A stretch of DNA of 64,000 bases from Cloacibacterium caeni (GTDB lineage Bacteria > Bacteroidota > Bacteroidia > Flavobacteriales > Weeksellaceae), in NCBI RefSeq assembly GCF_907163125.1, contig NZ_OU015319.1:1550001-1614000 (forward strand), written 5' to 3'. Shown here in pieces: positions 57,374 to 64,000 of the stretch; the stretch's first letter is position 1; every line of letters begins with the position of its first letter. The notes beneath the pieces are model-generated. The model saw nothing but the letters and a program-made list of their open reading frames with translations, ran no database searches and had not been told where the DNA came from. A program made the translations under genes and the position numbers.

Positions 57374-57868
57374 TTATTTTTGTTCCATTCCTGTTCTTAC
57401 AAAATTGTAATATACTTTAATTACATTTCCTTCAAAAGGAACGCTTTGAACTAAGGTAAAGTTGTCTGTGTCTTGTTTTTCGATTTGTAAAATATAACCA
57501 GCAGTTACATTTTTAGCTTTATTATCTGCTACTAATTTCTTGAATTTAAATTCATTATCTCTGGTTACTTCAAATTTAATAGGTTGAGTTACCGTAGGAC
57601 AATTCCCACCACCTTTTATGGTATACGCTCCAGAATAATTATTCGGGATAAGTCTCCAATGACTTCCTACGAAACACTGAGCATCTGCTCCTTCATCAAA
57701 TGGCTTTATTTGAAATCCTTTATCATAATTTACACTGGTAATTTCCCAATCACCTTTCATTTTTAAAAATTCTGCTCTAGAAGTTTGAGCACTTTCTGCT
57801 TTTTTCACAGAAGAGCAAGAAACGGCAAATAATGAGCCGAAAGCTAGAGTCAATAGTACTTTTTTCAT
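57374..57868 (-). CDS. lipocalin-family lipoprotein
   Basis: 164 residues. Lipoprotein signal MKKVLLTLAFGSLFAVSC; a single beta-barrel-like domain starts with LKMKGDWEITSVNYDKGFQI (the G-x-W lipocalin motif) and ends YYNFVRTG. Two further Cys (AQCFVGSHW, GGNCPTVT) may form a disulfide. Upstream gene of the OmpA-family lipoprotein; the pair is common in flavobacteria. Ligand unknown. Confidence 0.82.
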   Translation of the reverse strand: MKKVLLTLAFGSLFAVSCSSVKKAESAQTSRAEFLKMKGDWEITSVNYDKGFQIKPFDEGADAQCFVGSHWRLIPNNYSGAYTIKGGGNCPTVTQPIKFEVTRDNEFKFKKLVADNKAKNVTAGYILQIEKQDTDNFTLVQSVPFEGNVIKVYYNFVRTGMEQK

Positions 57869-57978
57869 CTTTTACTTAAATTTGGTTGTTATTTATGAAT
57901 GTAAAGTTATGAAGATAATTGTAAAAACTGTGCCAATATGATAATCATGTAAACTTTTCTTAGAATTCGACAAATAAA

Positions 57979-58001
57979 AAAGGCTGTAAAAAACAGCCTT
58001 T
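57979..58001 (-). terminator. intrinsic terminator of the subtilase gene
   Basis: AAAGGCTG/CAGCCTTT hairpin with T-run on the minus strand, 20 bp past the stop. Confidence 0.85.
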
Positions 58002-58021
58002 CAATTCATTAGTATGATCAA

Positions 58022-59716
58022 TTATTTTTTTCTAACTACTTTTTTCTTTTTAAGCACCGCCTTTTTCACTGGTTTTGCAGGAGCCGCATTGTAGAAATGT
58101 GTATAAGCGTATTGTGCCGCTTTGTATAAGTCTATCACACCACCAGATTCTGAAATCAAATCAAATCTATTGTTGGTATTGGTTGGCAACATTGCATTTA
58201 CCTCAGACTTATTCACCGATTTTACTAGAGATTCTATTACTTGCTCTGGTTTTAAATTAGGCATATAAGCCAATAAAACTGCAGAAGCTCCCGCTACAAC
58301 AGGCGAAGCCATAGAAGTTCCTTGTAAATATTCATATTTACCATCTGGAACGGTAGAATAAATTTTATCACCAGGCGCAAAAACATTCACCATTTTTTGA
58401 TTAAAATTAGAAAATCCTGCTCTTAAAAATTCATTATTATTGGTACTTGCACCTACTACAATCATGTTGTTGATGAAAGGTTTTTCGTCTTTAGTAGATT
58501 TAAAATTAGTAGGAAAATAAGGATTTTCTTGAATATCTTCGTTTTCATTTCCGGCAGCTTTTACCAATAGAACGCCTTTGTCTTTAGCATATTGAAACGC
58601 TTCCCAAACCAATTCTTTTTCAGGAGAAACTGCTTTCCCGAAGCTCATATTAATGACTTTAGCGCCATTATCTACCGCATAACGAATAGAGTTTGCTACG
58701 TCTTTATCACGCTCATCACCGTTTGGAACCGCTCTTACCGTCATAATTTTTGCCACTTTATAGGCAACTCCGTATTGCACTTCATTTCCTTGAGGATAAC
58801 CTGCGATAATTCCCGCAACGTGAGTTCCGTGTTGTGCATCTGGACCTTCGTAATGGTTATTTCCGTAGAATTTCTCTTTTTTGTCTTGATAATTATCTCC
58901 TACAATTGCTCTAGGATCAAAATCTAAGTTATATTGTTTTGTAGCTTGAGGTTCGAAATATTCTAAAGCTCCTTTGATTTCTTTATTTAAAAATTCTTCT
59001 ACTTCTGCTTGAGATTTCCCAACCATAGCAGGATCATTTACTACTTGACTTAAAATCGAAAGATTTCTCGCTTCTTCTTGTGTAGTTGGTTTGATAGCAT
59101 CTAAATTTTCTTTAGTCAGGGTTTTCCCTTTTAAAGTAGCTGCTACACTAGGAATCACTTTTGCAAATTCTGAATAAAACTGAAACTGCTGTTTAGCTTC
59201 TACACTTTTTTTATTGTACATATCCTTTGCACGAAGATACATCTCAAATTCTGTAGGCATTTTTGCTTGATTGGCTTTATTCACTTCTGAACTCGCCCCT
59301 TCAAAAACAGGTTTGTATTGTTTTACAACTCTCGTTATTTCTAAATTGTCAACATCTACATCTCCATTTTTACCTCCAATAAAATTCCAGCCGTAAACAT
59401 CATCTACATAACCGTTCCCATCATCATCTTTACCATTATTAGGAACTTCGTTTACGTTTTTCCACATATTTTTTATTAAACCAGGGTGGTCTACTTCTAT
59501 CCCACTGTCTATTACCCCTACCACTACCGTTTTAGGCTTTAGACCTTTTGATTCAAAAAATTTATATGCGTTTTTTGTATTGACTCCGTAAACATTTGTT
59601 GTAGAAAAATCTTTGTGATACCAAGTCATCAAATCTTTATCATCAGTTTTGGCTTCTTGCGAAAAACCAAAATGGAATCCTGCTAAAAATGCAGCTGCAA
59701 TGATTATTCTTTTCAT
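58022..59716 (-). CDS. S8 (subtilisin-like) serine peptidase
   Basis: Secreted protease, 564 residues. Signal peptide MKRIIIAAAFLAGFHFGFSQ. Catalytic triad: Asp70 (VGVIDSGIEVDHPG), His in QHGTHVAGIIAG (near residue 300) and Ser in GTSMASPVVAGA (near 490). A large insertion of about 150 residues between the Asp and His motifs (helical, KMPTEFEMYLRAKDMYNKKS) is usual for the flavobacterial form. It ends in a lysine-rich tail (KKAVLKKKKVVRKK) with no T9SS sorting domain. Its start overlaps the WbqC stop by one base. Confidence 0.93.
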   Translation of the reverse strand: MKRIIIAAAFLAGFHFGFSQEAKTDDKDLMTWYHKDFSTTNVYGVNTKNAYKFFESKGLKPKTVVVGVIDSGIEVDHPGLIKNMWKNVNEVPNNGKDDDGNGYVDDVYGWNFIGGKNGDVDVDNLEITRVVKQYKPVFEGASSEVNKANQAKMPTEFEMYLRAKDMYNKKSVEAKQQFQFYSEFAKVIPSVAATLKGKTLTKENLDAIKPTTQEEARNLSILSQVVNDPAMVGKSQAEVEEFLNKEIKGALEYFEPQATKQYNLDFDPRAIVGDNYQDKKEKFYGNNHYEGPDAQHGTHVAGIIAGYPQGNEVQYGVAYKVAKIMTVRAVPNGDERDKDVANSIRYAVDNGAKVINMSFGKAVSPEKELVWEAFQYAKDKGVLLVKAAGNENEDIQENPYFPTNFKSTKDEKPFINNMIVVGASTNNNEFLRAGFSNFNQKMVNVFAPGDKIYSTVPDGKYEYLQGTSMASPVVAGASAVLLAYMPNLKPEQVIESLVKSVNKSEVNAMLPTNTNNRFDLISESGGVIDLYKAAQYAYTHFYNAAPAKPVKKAVLKKKKVVRKK

Positions 59717-60348
59717 TATGATATATTTTGTATGGATTGAGTTACTTTTTTAATATACGTAGCAGATTCTGGGCCAATGTTACAAACCACATCTAGTATT
59801 GATAAATCTTTAATAAATCCTAATTTATCACTAAATGTTTGGTAATATTCTAGCAAATAATATTCTGAATCTTTTTTGGCTGAAAAACACTCTCTTAAAT
59901 CTACTGCATTTGGTGTTTTCTCGAATTCCGTGGTGAGAGAATAGTCTTTTTCAACTTTTAAAATTTGAAGAATGATTTTCAAAGCATTGAGATTAAATTC
60001 AATAAGAGATGTTGGCTGTACCGAGAAAATCTGCTTCAACTTATCTTCATAATACTCGAAATATGGCGAACTTTGGTAAGCGATTTTAATAGATTTCCAG
60101 TGGAGTTTTTGCCAATCTTCAGCATAAGAAAGCTCTAAATCTTTCATCACACGTTTTCCGTTATGATGAATTGGCAAAATGAGCGCCAATTTACCATTTG
60201 CACCGTAAATATTGCATCTGCTTCTGTAGGTTTGTTTCGGGAAATTCTCATGCTGCTCCAGAAGAATTTCGTTTTCTTCTTTTAAAAATTCTGCAAACCA
60301 AGAAACTGGTGGCAAATAAAATATAGGTAATACCGTTTTCATTTTCAT
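59716..60348 (-). CDS. WbqC-family protein
   Basis: 210 residues. The WbqC N-terminus PIFYLPPVSWFAEFLKEENEILLEQHENFPKQTYRSRCNIY is characteristic, with LPIHHNGKRVMKDLELSY and WQKLHWKSIKIAYQSSPYFEYY next. Cytosolic. Members are found in O-antigen clusters and also, as here, next to lepB in Bacteroidota; biochemical role uncertain. ATG 60348 and the Met two codons later are equally possible starts. Confidence 0.9.
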   Translation of the reverse strand: MKMKTVLPIFYLPPVSWFAEFLKEENEILLEQHENFPKQTYRSRCNIYGANGKLALILPIHHNGKRVMKDLELSYAEDWQKLHWKSIKIAYQSSPYFEYYEDKLKQIFSVQPTSLIEFNLNALKIILQILKVEKDYSLTTEFEKTPNAVDLRECFSAKKDSEYYLLEYYQTFSDKLGFIKDLSILDVVCNIGPESATYIKKVTQSIQNIS

Positions 60349-60399
60349 TCTAAAATTGAGTGTCCAAAGTTAAAAAAATAAATGTGATTATATCAAAAA

Positions 60400-60430
60400 A
60401 CCCTTTCTGCGTTTTGAACGCAAAAAGGGT
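60400..60430 (-). terminator. intrinsic terminator of the parB-lepB unit
   Basis: ACCCTTT...GCG/CGC...AAAGGGT hairpin with A/T runs on both sides, 30 bp past the lepB stop and before WbqC. Confidence 0.8.
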
Positions 60431-60459
60431 ATGTCAATTTTTCAAATTTATCTAAAATT

Positions 60460-62115
60460 CTACTCTTCTTCTTTATTTTTCCCTTTGAAAAGTTTTACAA
60501 AAAATTCCCAACCGAAGAATAAGATTAAAATTGCAGCTGCAACCCACCAATAAGACGTTTTTTCTTTTTCGCCAGTGTTTGTTGCTTTAAACATTCTTTC
60601 CCATCTAACTTTTTTAGGACCTTCGTCAAAAGTTCCTTGTAAACTAAGCCAAGTAAACATTGGGCTTCCTACAATATGCGTCTCTGGAACAAAACCGAAA
60701 AAACGAGCATCTAGAGAAGCATCTCTGTTATCTCCCATCATAAAATAGTAGTCTTGTTTTACGGTATATTTATCGGTTTGAGCACCATTGATATAGAATT
60801 TACCCCCTTTGAATTCTAAAATATTTCCTTCAAATTCTGTAATCAGTTTTTTATATTCTGGTAAATTTTCTTGAGTAATGGTAATCACATCTCCTTTTTT
60901 AGGAATAGTGAGAGGTCCGTACCAATCTTGGTTCCAAGGTTTATTAATTGGAAAAATCGATTGAGAAATGTCTACTTTTTTAGACATCAAAGCGTGACCC
61001 GTTCCATCATTTACGTATTGACCGTTTTCGTCTAAAACTGGATAGTAAGAAATTGCTCCTTTTCCTTTTTCGCCTAAAACTTCTTCAACCTTTACAAATT
61101 CAGGAATAGCTTTAATCTGAGCCAAAAGATCTTTAGTCAACCCTTGAAATTGATAATAATGCAATCCGTCTTTGGTTTCACCTTCATCAGTAATCGGTAA
61201 ATAGGCAAGATTTTTCCATAAATAATCGATGTCTATTTCTGAACGTGTATAAATGGTATATGAACGCTGAACTTCGGCATCTGCCATTTGAACTTCTGGT
61301 TTGCCATTGATGTATAAATTCCCGGCTCTCATTTCAACCACATCACCACCTACCGCTACACAACGTTTTACGTATGGATCTTTTCTATCTATCGCAGTAT
61401 GCACGGAATCTCCCGGATAATTGAAAACTACAATATCATTTTTCTTTGGCTTTTTAAATTCACCAATTCTAAAATAAGGCAATTTAACAGCATCTACATA
61501 AGATTTCGGGTCGTTTTTAGGATTTCCATCTTTCTGGGTGTCCATAATTGTTCCTTGTAAAAATGGCAAAGCAACTGGTCTCATTGGCATTCTGTAACCA
61601 TAGCTCCATTTATTTACGAATAAGAAATCTCCTACCAATAAAGTTCTTTCCATAGAACCTGTAGGAATAGCAAATGGTTGGGTAACAAAAGCGTGAATAA
61701 TCGTAGCAAAAACTACCGCAAAAGTAATAGAACCTATGAAAGATTCTTTTTTAGCTTTCGGATCATCCACTGCAAATCTGTCTACTTTATTCAACTGAAA
61801 ATAAGACGAATACGCCAAATAACCAAAAGGAAGCAACGCTGTAAGAATTTGTTCTAACGCTGAAGTCCTTCCAAATTTTTTCATCAAAAACAAATGGAAA
61901 ACAGTCATCATAATAGGCCCAATAATTGGCAAATAAGCCAAGATAACCCACCATTTTGGTTCTCCTACTTCTTTCTGAATGATGTAGTAATTATAAAAAG
62001 GAACAAAAGCTTCCCAGCCTTTGTAACCCATTTTTTGATATAATTTAAAAGACGAAAGTCCCAATAAAACTGATAAAATCAGTATAAAAATAGAATATTG
62101 TAAGATGTAATCCAT
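60460..62115 (-). CDS. lepB: signal peptidase I
   Basis: Removes signal peptides from exported proteins. 551 residues, the long Bacteroidota form. Two or three N-terminal helices (residues 5-110), then the S26 domain: Ser154 in PTGSMERTLLVGDF and Lys250 in DPYVKRCVAVGGD form the catalytic dyad; a long insertion (about 265-440) separates box D from the C-terminal box E (MGDNRDASLDARFFGFVP). A C-terminal helix (WWVAAAILILFFGWEFFVKLF) gives an extra anchor. Downstream of dapB by 101 bp. Confidence 0.96.
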   Translation of the reverse strand: MDYILQYSIFILILSVLLGLSSFKLYQKMGYKGWEAFVPFYNYYIIQKEVGEPKWWVILAYLPIIGPIMMTVFHLFLMKKFGRTSALEQILTALLPFGYLAYSSYFQLNKVDRFAVDDPKAKKESFIGSITFAVVFATIIHAFVTQPFAIPTGSMERTLLVGDFLFVNKWSYGYRMPMRPVALPFLQGTIMDTQKDGNPKNDPKSYVDAVKLPYFRIGEFKKPKKNDIVVFNYPGDSVHTAIDRKDPYVKRCVAVGGDVVEMRAGNLYINGKPEVQMADAEVQRSYTIYTRSEIDIDYLWKNLAYLPITDEGETKDGLHYYQFQGLTKDLLAQIKAIPEFVKVEEVLGEKGKGAISYYPVLDENGQYVNDGTGHALMSKKVDISQSIFPINKPWNQDWYGPLTIPKKGDVITITQENLPEYKKLITEFEGNILEFKGGKFYINGAQTDKYTVKQDYYFMMGDNRDASLDARFFGFVPETHIVGSPMFTWLSLQGTFDEGPKKVRWERMFKATNTGEKEKTSYWWVAAAILILFFGWEFFVKLFKGKNKEEE

Positions 62116-62216
62116 TTTCTATGATTAATATGTGATGTGTAATTAGTAATGTAATTCGTGATTTGTTACATTAAGGTTCTGAGTTCAAGGTTTTAACTCT
62201 GAAAATTAAACTTAGA

Positions 62217-62918
62217 TTAAAGTCCTAAAACTTCTTTCATTCCAAAATTCCCTACTTTTCCTGGCAACCATTCTGCAGCAATTACTGCACCTAATGCAAA
62301 TCCGTTTCTATTGAAAGCAGTATGTTTTATTTCGATTTCGTCAACTTCCGAACGATAGTAAACACTATGTGTTCCTGGAACTTCTCCTTCTCTAATTGCC
62401 TCAATTCCTAGAGATTTCCCTTCAGTTTCATCTAATTTCCAAGAATTATAGTCTGAATGTTTGAAGATTCCTTCTGCAATAGAAATTGCAGTTCCGCTTG
62501 GAGCATCTTTTTTATGAACGTGGTGAATTTCTTCGAGCTGACAAGTATAATCATCACTGAATTTCTGCATCAGTTTCGCTAAATTTTCATTTAAAGCAAA
62601 GAAAAGATTCACGCCTAAACTAAAATTAGAACCATATAAGAATCCTGTTCCATTTTCTAAAGCTATTTTTTCGATGGCAGGTTTTTGTTCTAGCCAACCT
62701 GTAGTTCCACAAACTACTGGAATTTTATTTTCTAAACAGGTCTTTATATTGCTAAAAGCTACTTCTGGCTGAGAAAATTCTATGACTACATCTGGATTGT
62801 TCAGATTTTCTTTGGTAGGCGTTTCGTTTAATCTTGCTACAACGTCATGTCCTCTTTTTGTGGCAATTTCATCAATGATTTTGCCCATTTTTCCGTAACC
62901 TACTAATGCTATTTTCAT
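62217..62918 (-). CDS. dapB: 4-hydroxy-tetrahydrodipicolinate reductase
   Basis: Lysine/diaminopimelate pathway enzyme, NAD(P)H-dependent. N-terminus MKIALVGYGKMGKIIDEIA (GxGxMG), catalytic motif EIHHVHKKDAPSGTA (His and Lys), and the C-terminal HTAFNRNGFALGAVIAA. 233 residues is the short Bacteroidota form (E. coli 273). Second in the row parB - DUF5683 - dapB - lepB, 11 bp after the DUF5683 stop. Confidence 0.96.
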   Translation of the reverse strand: MKIALVGYGKMGKIIDEIATKRGHDVVARLNETPTKENLNNPDVVIEFSQPEVAFSNIKTCLENKIPVVCGTTGWLEQKPAIEKIALENGTGFLYGSNFSLGVNLFFALNENLAKLMQKFSDDYTCQLEEIHHVHKKDAPSGTAISIAEGIFKHSDYNSWKLDETEGKSLGIEAIREGEVPGTHSVYYRSEVDEIEIKHTAFNRNGFALGAVIAAEWLPGKVGNFGMKEVLGL

Positions 62919-62929
62919 TTTTTTAATTT

Positions 62930-63514
62930 TTAAAATCTAAAACTCAAAGACAATCCAGCTTTACCATTTGCTACCCCTAAATCATCGTAAATAATGGTAG
63001 GTTTAATCGCTAAATCTGGGTCTTTCTTTTGGTCGTATAAGTGTGCATCTACTACCGCATCTACAATATTTAAAATATATAAAACTCCGGTAATGGCGAT
63101 GGCGTAATCTCTTTGTCTTTTGGCTCTGTCTTGCGTATTTCCTAGAACCGTAGCGTCTACATAAGGTAAATCATCAAACTCGTGAGGCTGACCATTTAAC
63201 TCTGCTAAAAACGCAGTTCTATAACGGCGATATTGCTTATCATTATACACAATAATCCCTACTCCAGTTCCTACAGCTCCCCAAACAATTGGGATTTTCC
63301 AATATTTCTTGTTGTAATATTGACCAAGGCCCGGAAAAACAGCAGAATACAACCCTGCTTTTGTAGGATTGTATTTTTGAATGGTGCTCACGTTGGCTTT
63401 TTCTATTTCCTCAACCACTTGTTTTTCGGTTTTGATGGTGTCGAAAGGTTTAATTTCTTGAGAAAAAAACAACCCAAAGAACAACAATAATATGATGGAG
63501 TAAACTGCTCTCAT
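62930..63514 (-). CDS. DUF5683 domain-containing protein
   Basis: 194 residues. Signal peptide MRAVYSIILLLFFGLFFSQ, then the DUF5683 core KYNPTKAGLYSAVFPGLGQYYNKKYWKIPIVWGAVGTG with the FPGLGQxYN motif and two membrane-like segments, YRTAFLAELNG and DYAIAITGVLYILNIVDAVVDAHL. The start overlaps the parB stop by one base. Function unknown; position between parB and dapB is conserved in flavobacteria. Confidence 0.9.
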   Translation of the reverse strand: MRAVYSIILLLFFGLFFSQEIKPFDTIKTEKQVVEEIEKANVSTIQKYNPTKAGLYSAVFPGLGQYYNKKYWKIPIVWGAVGTGVGIIVYNDKQYRRYRTAFLAELNGQPHEFDDLPYVDATVLGNTQDRAKRQRDYAIAITGVLYILNIVDAVVDAHLYDQKKDPDLAIKPTIIYDDLGVANGKAGLSLSFRF

Positions 63515-64000
63515 TAATTAAAATGTGAAAGGATTTTGTTCAGTTCATCTTCGTTATTGAAATCAAGGATGATTTTCCCTTTTTTTCCTTTGCCTGAAGA
63601 TTTTATTTCTACCCCAACTTCTAAAACATCCGCCAACGATTTTTCTACTTTTCTTAAATGATTCGGAAGTTCTTTTTCAGTTTTTTGGATAGATTTTTTA
63701 GGATTTTTAAGTTCAGAAGCTGCTTTTTCAGCTTGTCTTACGTTTAATCCTTCTTTAATGATTCTTTTGAAAAGTTCTTGTTGAAGTTCAGCATCTTCTA
63801 CACTGATGATTGCTCTACCATGACCTGCAGAAATCTCGCCGCTTCTAATCGCATTTTGAATTTCTGGACTTAACCTCAACAAACGAATAGAATTGGTAAT
63901 CGTACTTCTTTCTTTCCCTACTCTAGAACTTAAATTTTCTTGAGTAAGACCTATTTCTTCTAATAATCTTTGGTAAGTAAGTGCAACTTCTATGGCATCT
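63514..64000 (-). CDS. parB: chromosome-partitioning protein ParB, 3' part
   Basis: The frame is open to the window edge. The visible part contains the ParB helix-turn-helix (LTQENLSSRVGKERSTITNSIRLLRL), then LSPEIQNAIRSGEISAGHGRAII, a charged linker and the C-terminal dimerisation segment GKKGKIILDFNNEDELNKIL. The N-terminal ParB/Srx CTPase domain and soj/parA lie outside. ParB spreads on parS DNA to guide chromosome segregation; no parS site was recognised in the window. Confidence 0.94.
   Translation of the reverse strand, partial: DAIEVALTYQRLLEEIGLTQENLSSRVGKERSTITNSIRLLRLSPEIQNAIRSGEISAGHGRAIISVEDAELQQELFKRIIKEGLNVRQAEKAASELKNPKKSIQKTEKELPNHLRKVEKSLADVLEVGVEIKSSGKGKKGKIILDFNNEDELNKILSHFN

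Overview
The window is AT-rich bacterial DNA from a member of the Bacteroidota, most likely class Flavobacteriia and close to the Weeksellaceae (Chryseobacterium/Cloacibacterium-like). The case rests on TAnnTTTG-type -7 promoter elements, several outer-membrane TonB-dependent receptors, a roughly 660-residue urocanate hydratase, a DUF6266 protein and a parB - DUF5683 - dapB - lepB - WbqC gene order that I associate with flavobacteria. The genus is inference only.

Layout. 1-1167: a partial IS3 (IS150-group) element with a classical -1 frameshift site. 1187-5226: an ECF sigma factor with a membrane partner and a hypothetical protein, then katG. 5394-9500: an S41 peptidase lipoprotein, a TonB-dependent receptor broken by one in-frame TGA, and a shred of a fasciclin-domain gene. 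9707-18701: hutU, a nitroreductase, pcm, a Gfo/Idh/MocA oxidoreductase, a class A beta-lactamase of PER/CIA-like type, a 3-hydroxyacyl-CoA dehydrogenase, a polytopic membrane protein, a small acidic protein and a META-domain lipoprotein. 18778-29265: pheT, dnaN, a secreted protein, a TonB-dependent receptor, uvrA and a frameshifted alpha/beta hydrolase. 29650-30850: tRNA-Arg(CCU) and an M28 peptidase.

31-42 kb is dominated by extragenic repeats: hairpin-rich dispersed elements, heptanucleotide microsatellites, a tandem array of 332/357-bp units (order A-B-A-B-B) and a pair of 291-bp units. A siderophore-uptake locus (TonB receptor with two Fur-like boxes, plus a frameshifted PepSY membrane protein) sits between two near-identical direct repeats of about 380 bp. 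A DJ-1/PfpI protein, a Crp-family regulator and an SDR enzyme follow.

41.8-50 kb is an accessory island. It holds a MITE-like element, an IS256-family IS with an 8-bp target duplication, a P-type ATPase 3' remnant, a DUF6266 gene split by an IS1380-family IS, a two-gene nuclease module (PD-(D/E)xK-like plus HNH), a WYL-domain regulator and a second, apparently identical IS1380 copy. The nuclease pair, the WYL regulator and two inverted-repeat sites between them form the best candidate for an undescribed defence-type system here.

50-64 kb returns to core genes: two tRNA-Asp, trxA, a cysteine desulfurase, a translationally coupled UbiA/DprE1/DprE2-like cluster with a HAD phosphatase, lipocalin and OmpA lipoproteins, a subtilisin-like protease, WbqC, lepB, dapB, a DUF5683 protein and the 3' part of parB.

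Three genes (TonB receptor, alpha/beta hydrolase, PepSY protein) are each broken by a single lesion, two of them in homopolymers, so either recent decay or sequencing error must be considered. Coordinates and motifs were read by eye; no database search was run, and family names are recognition by motif.
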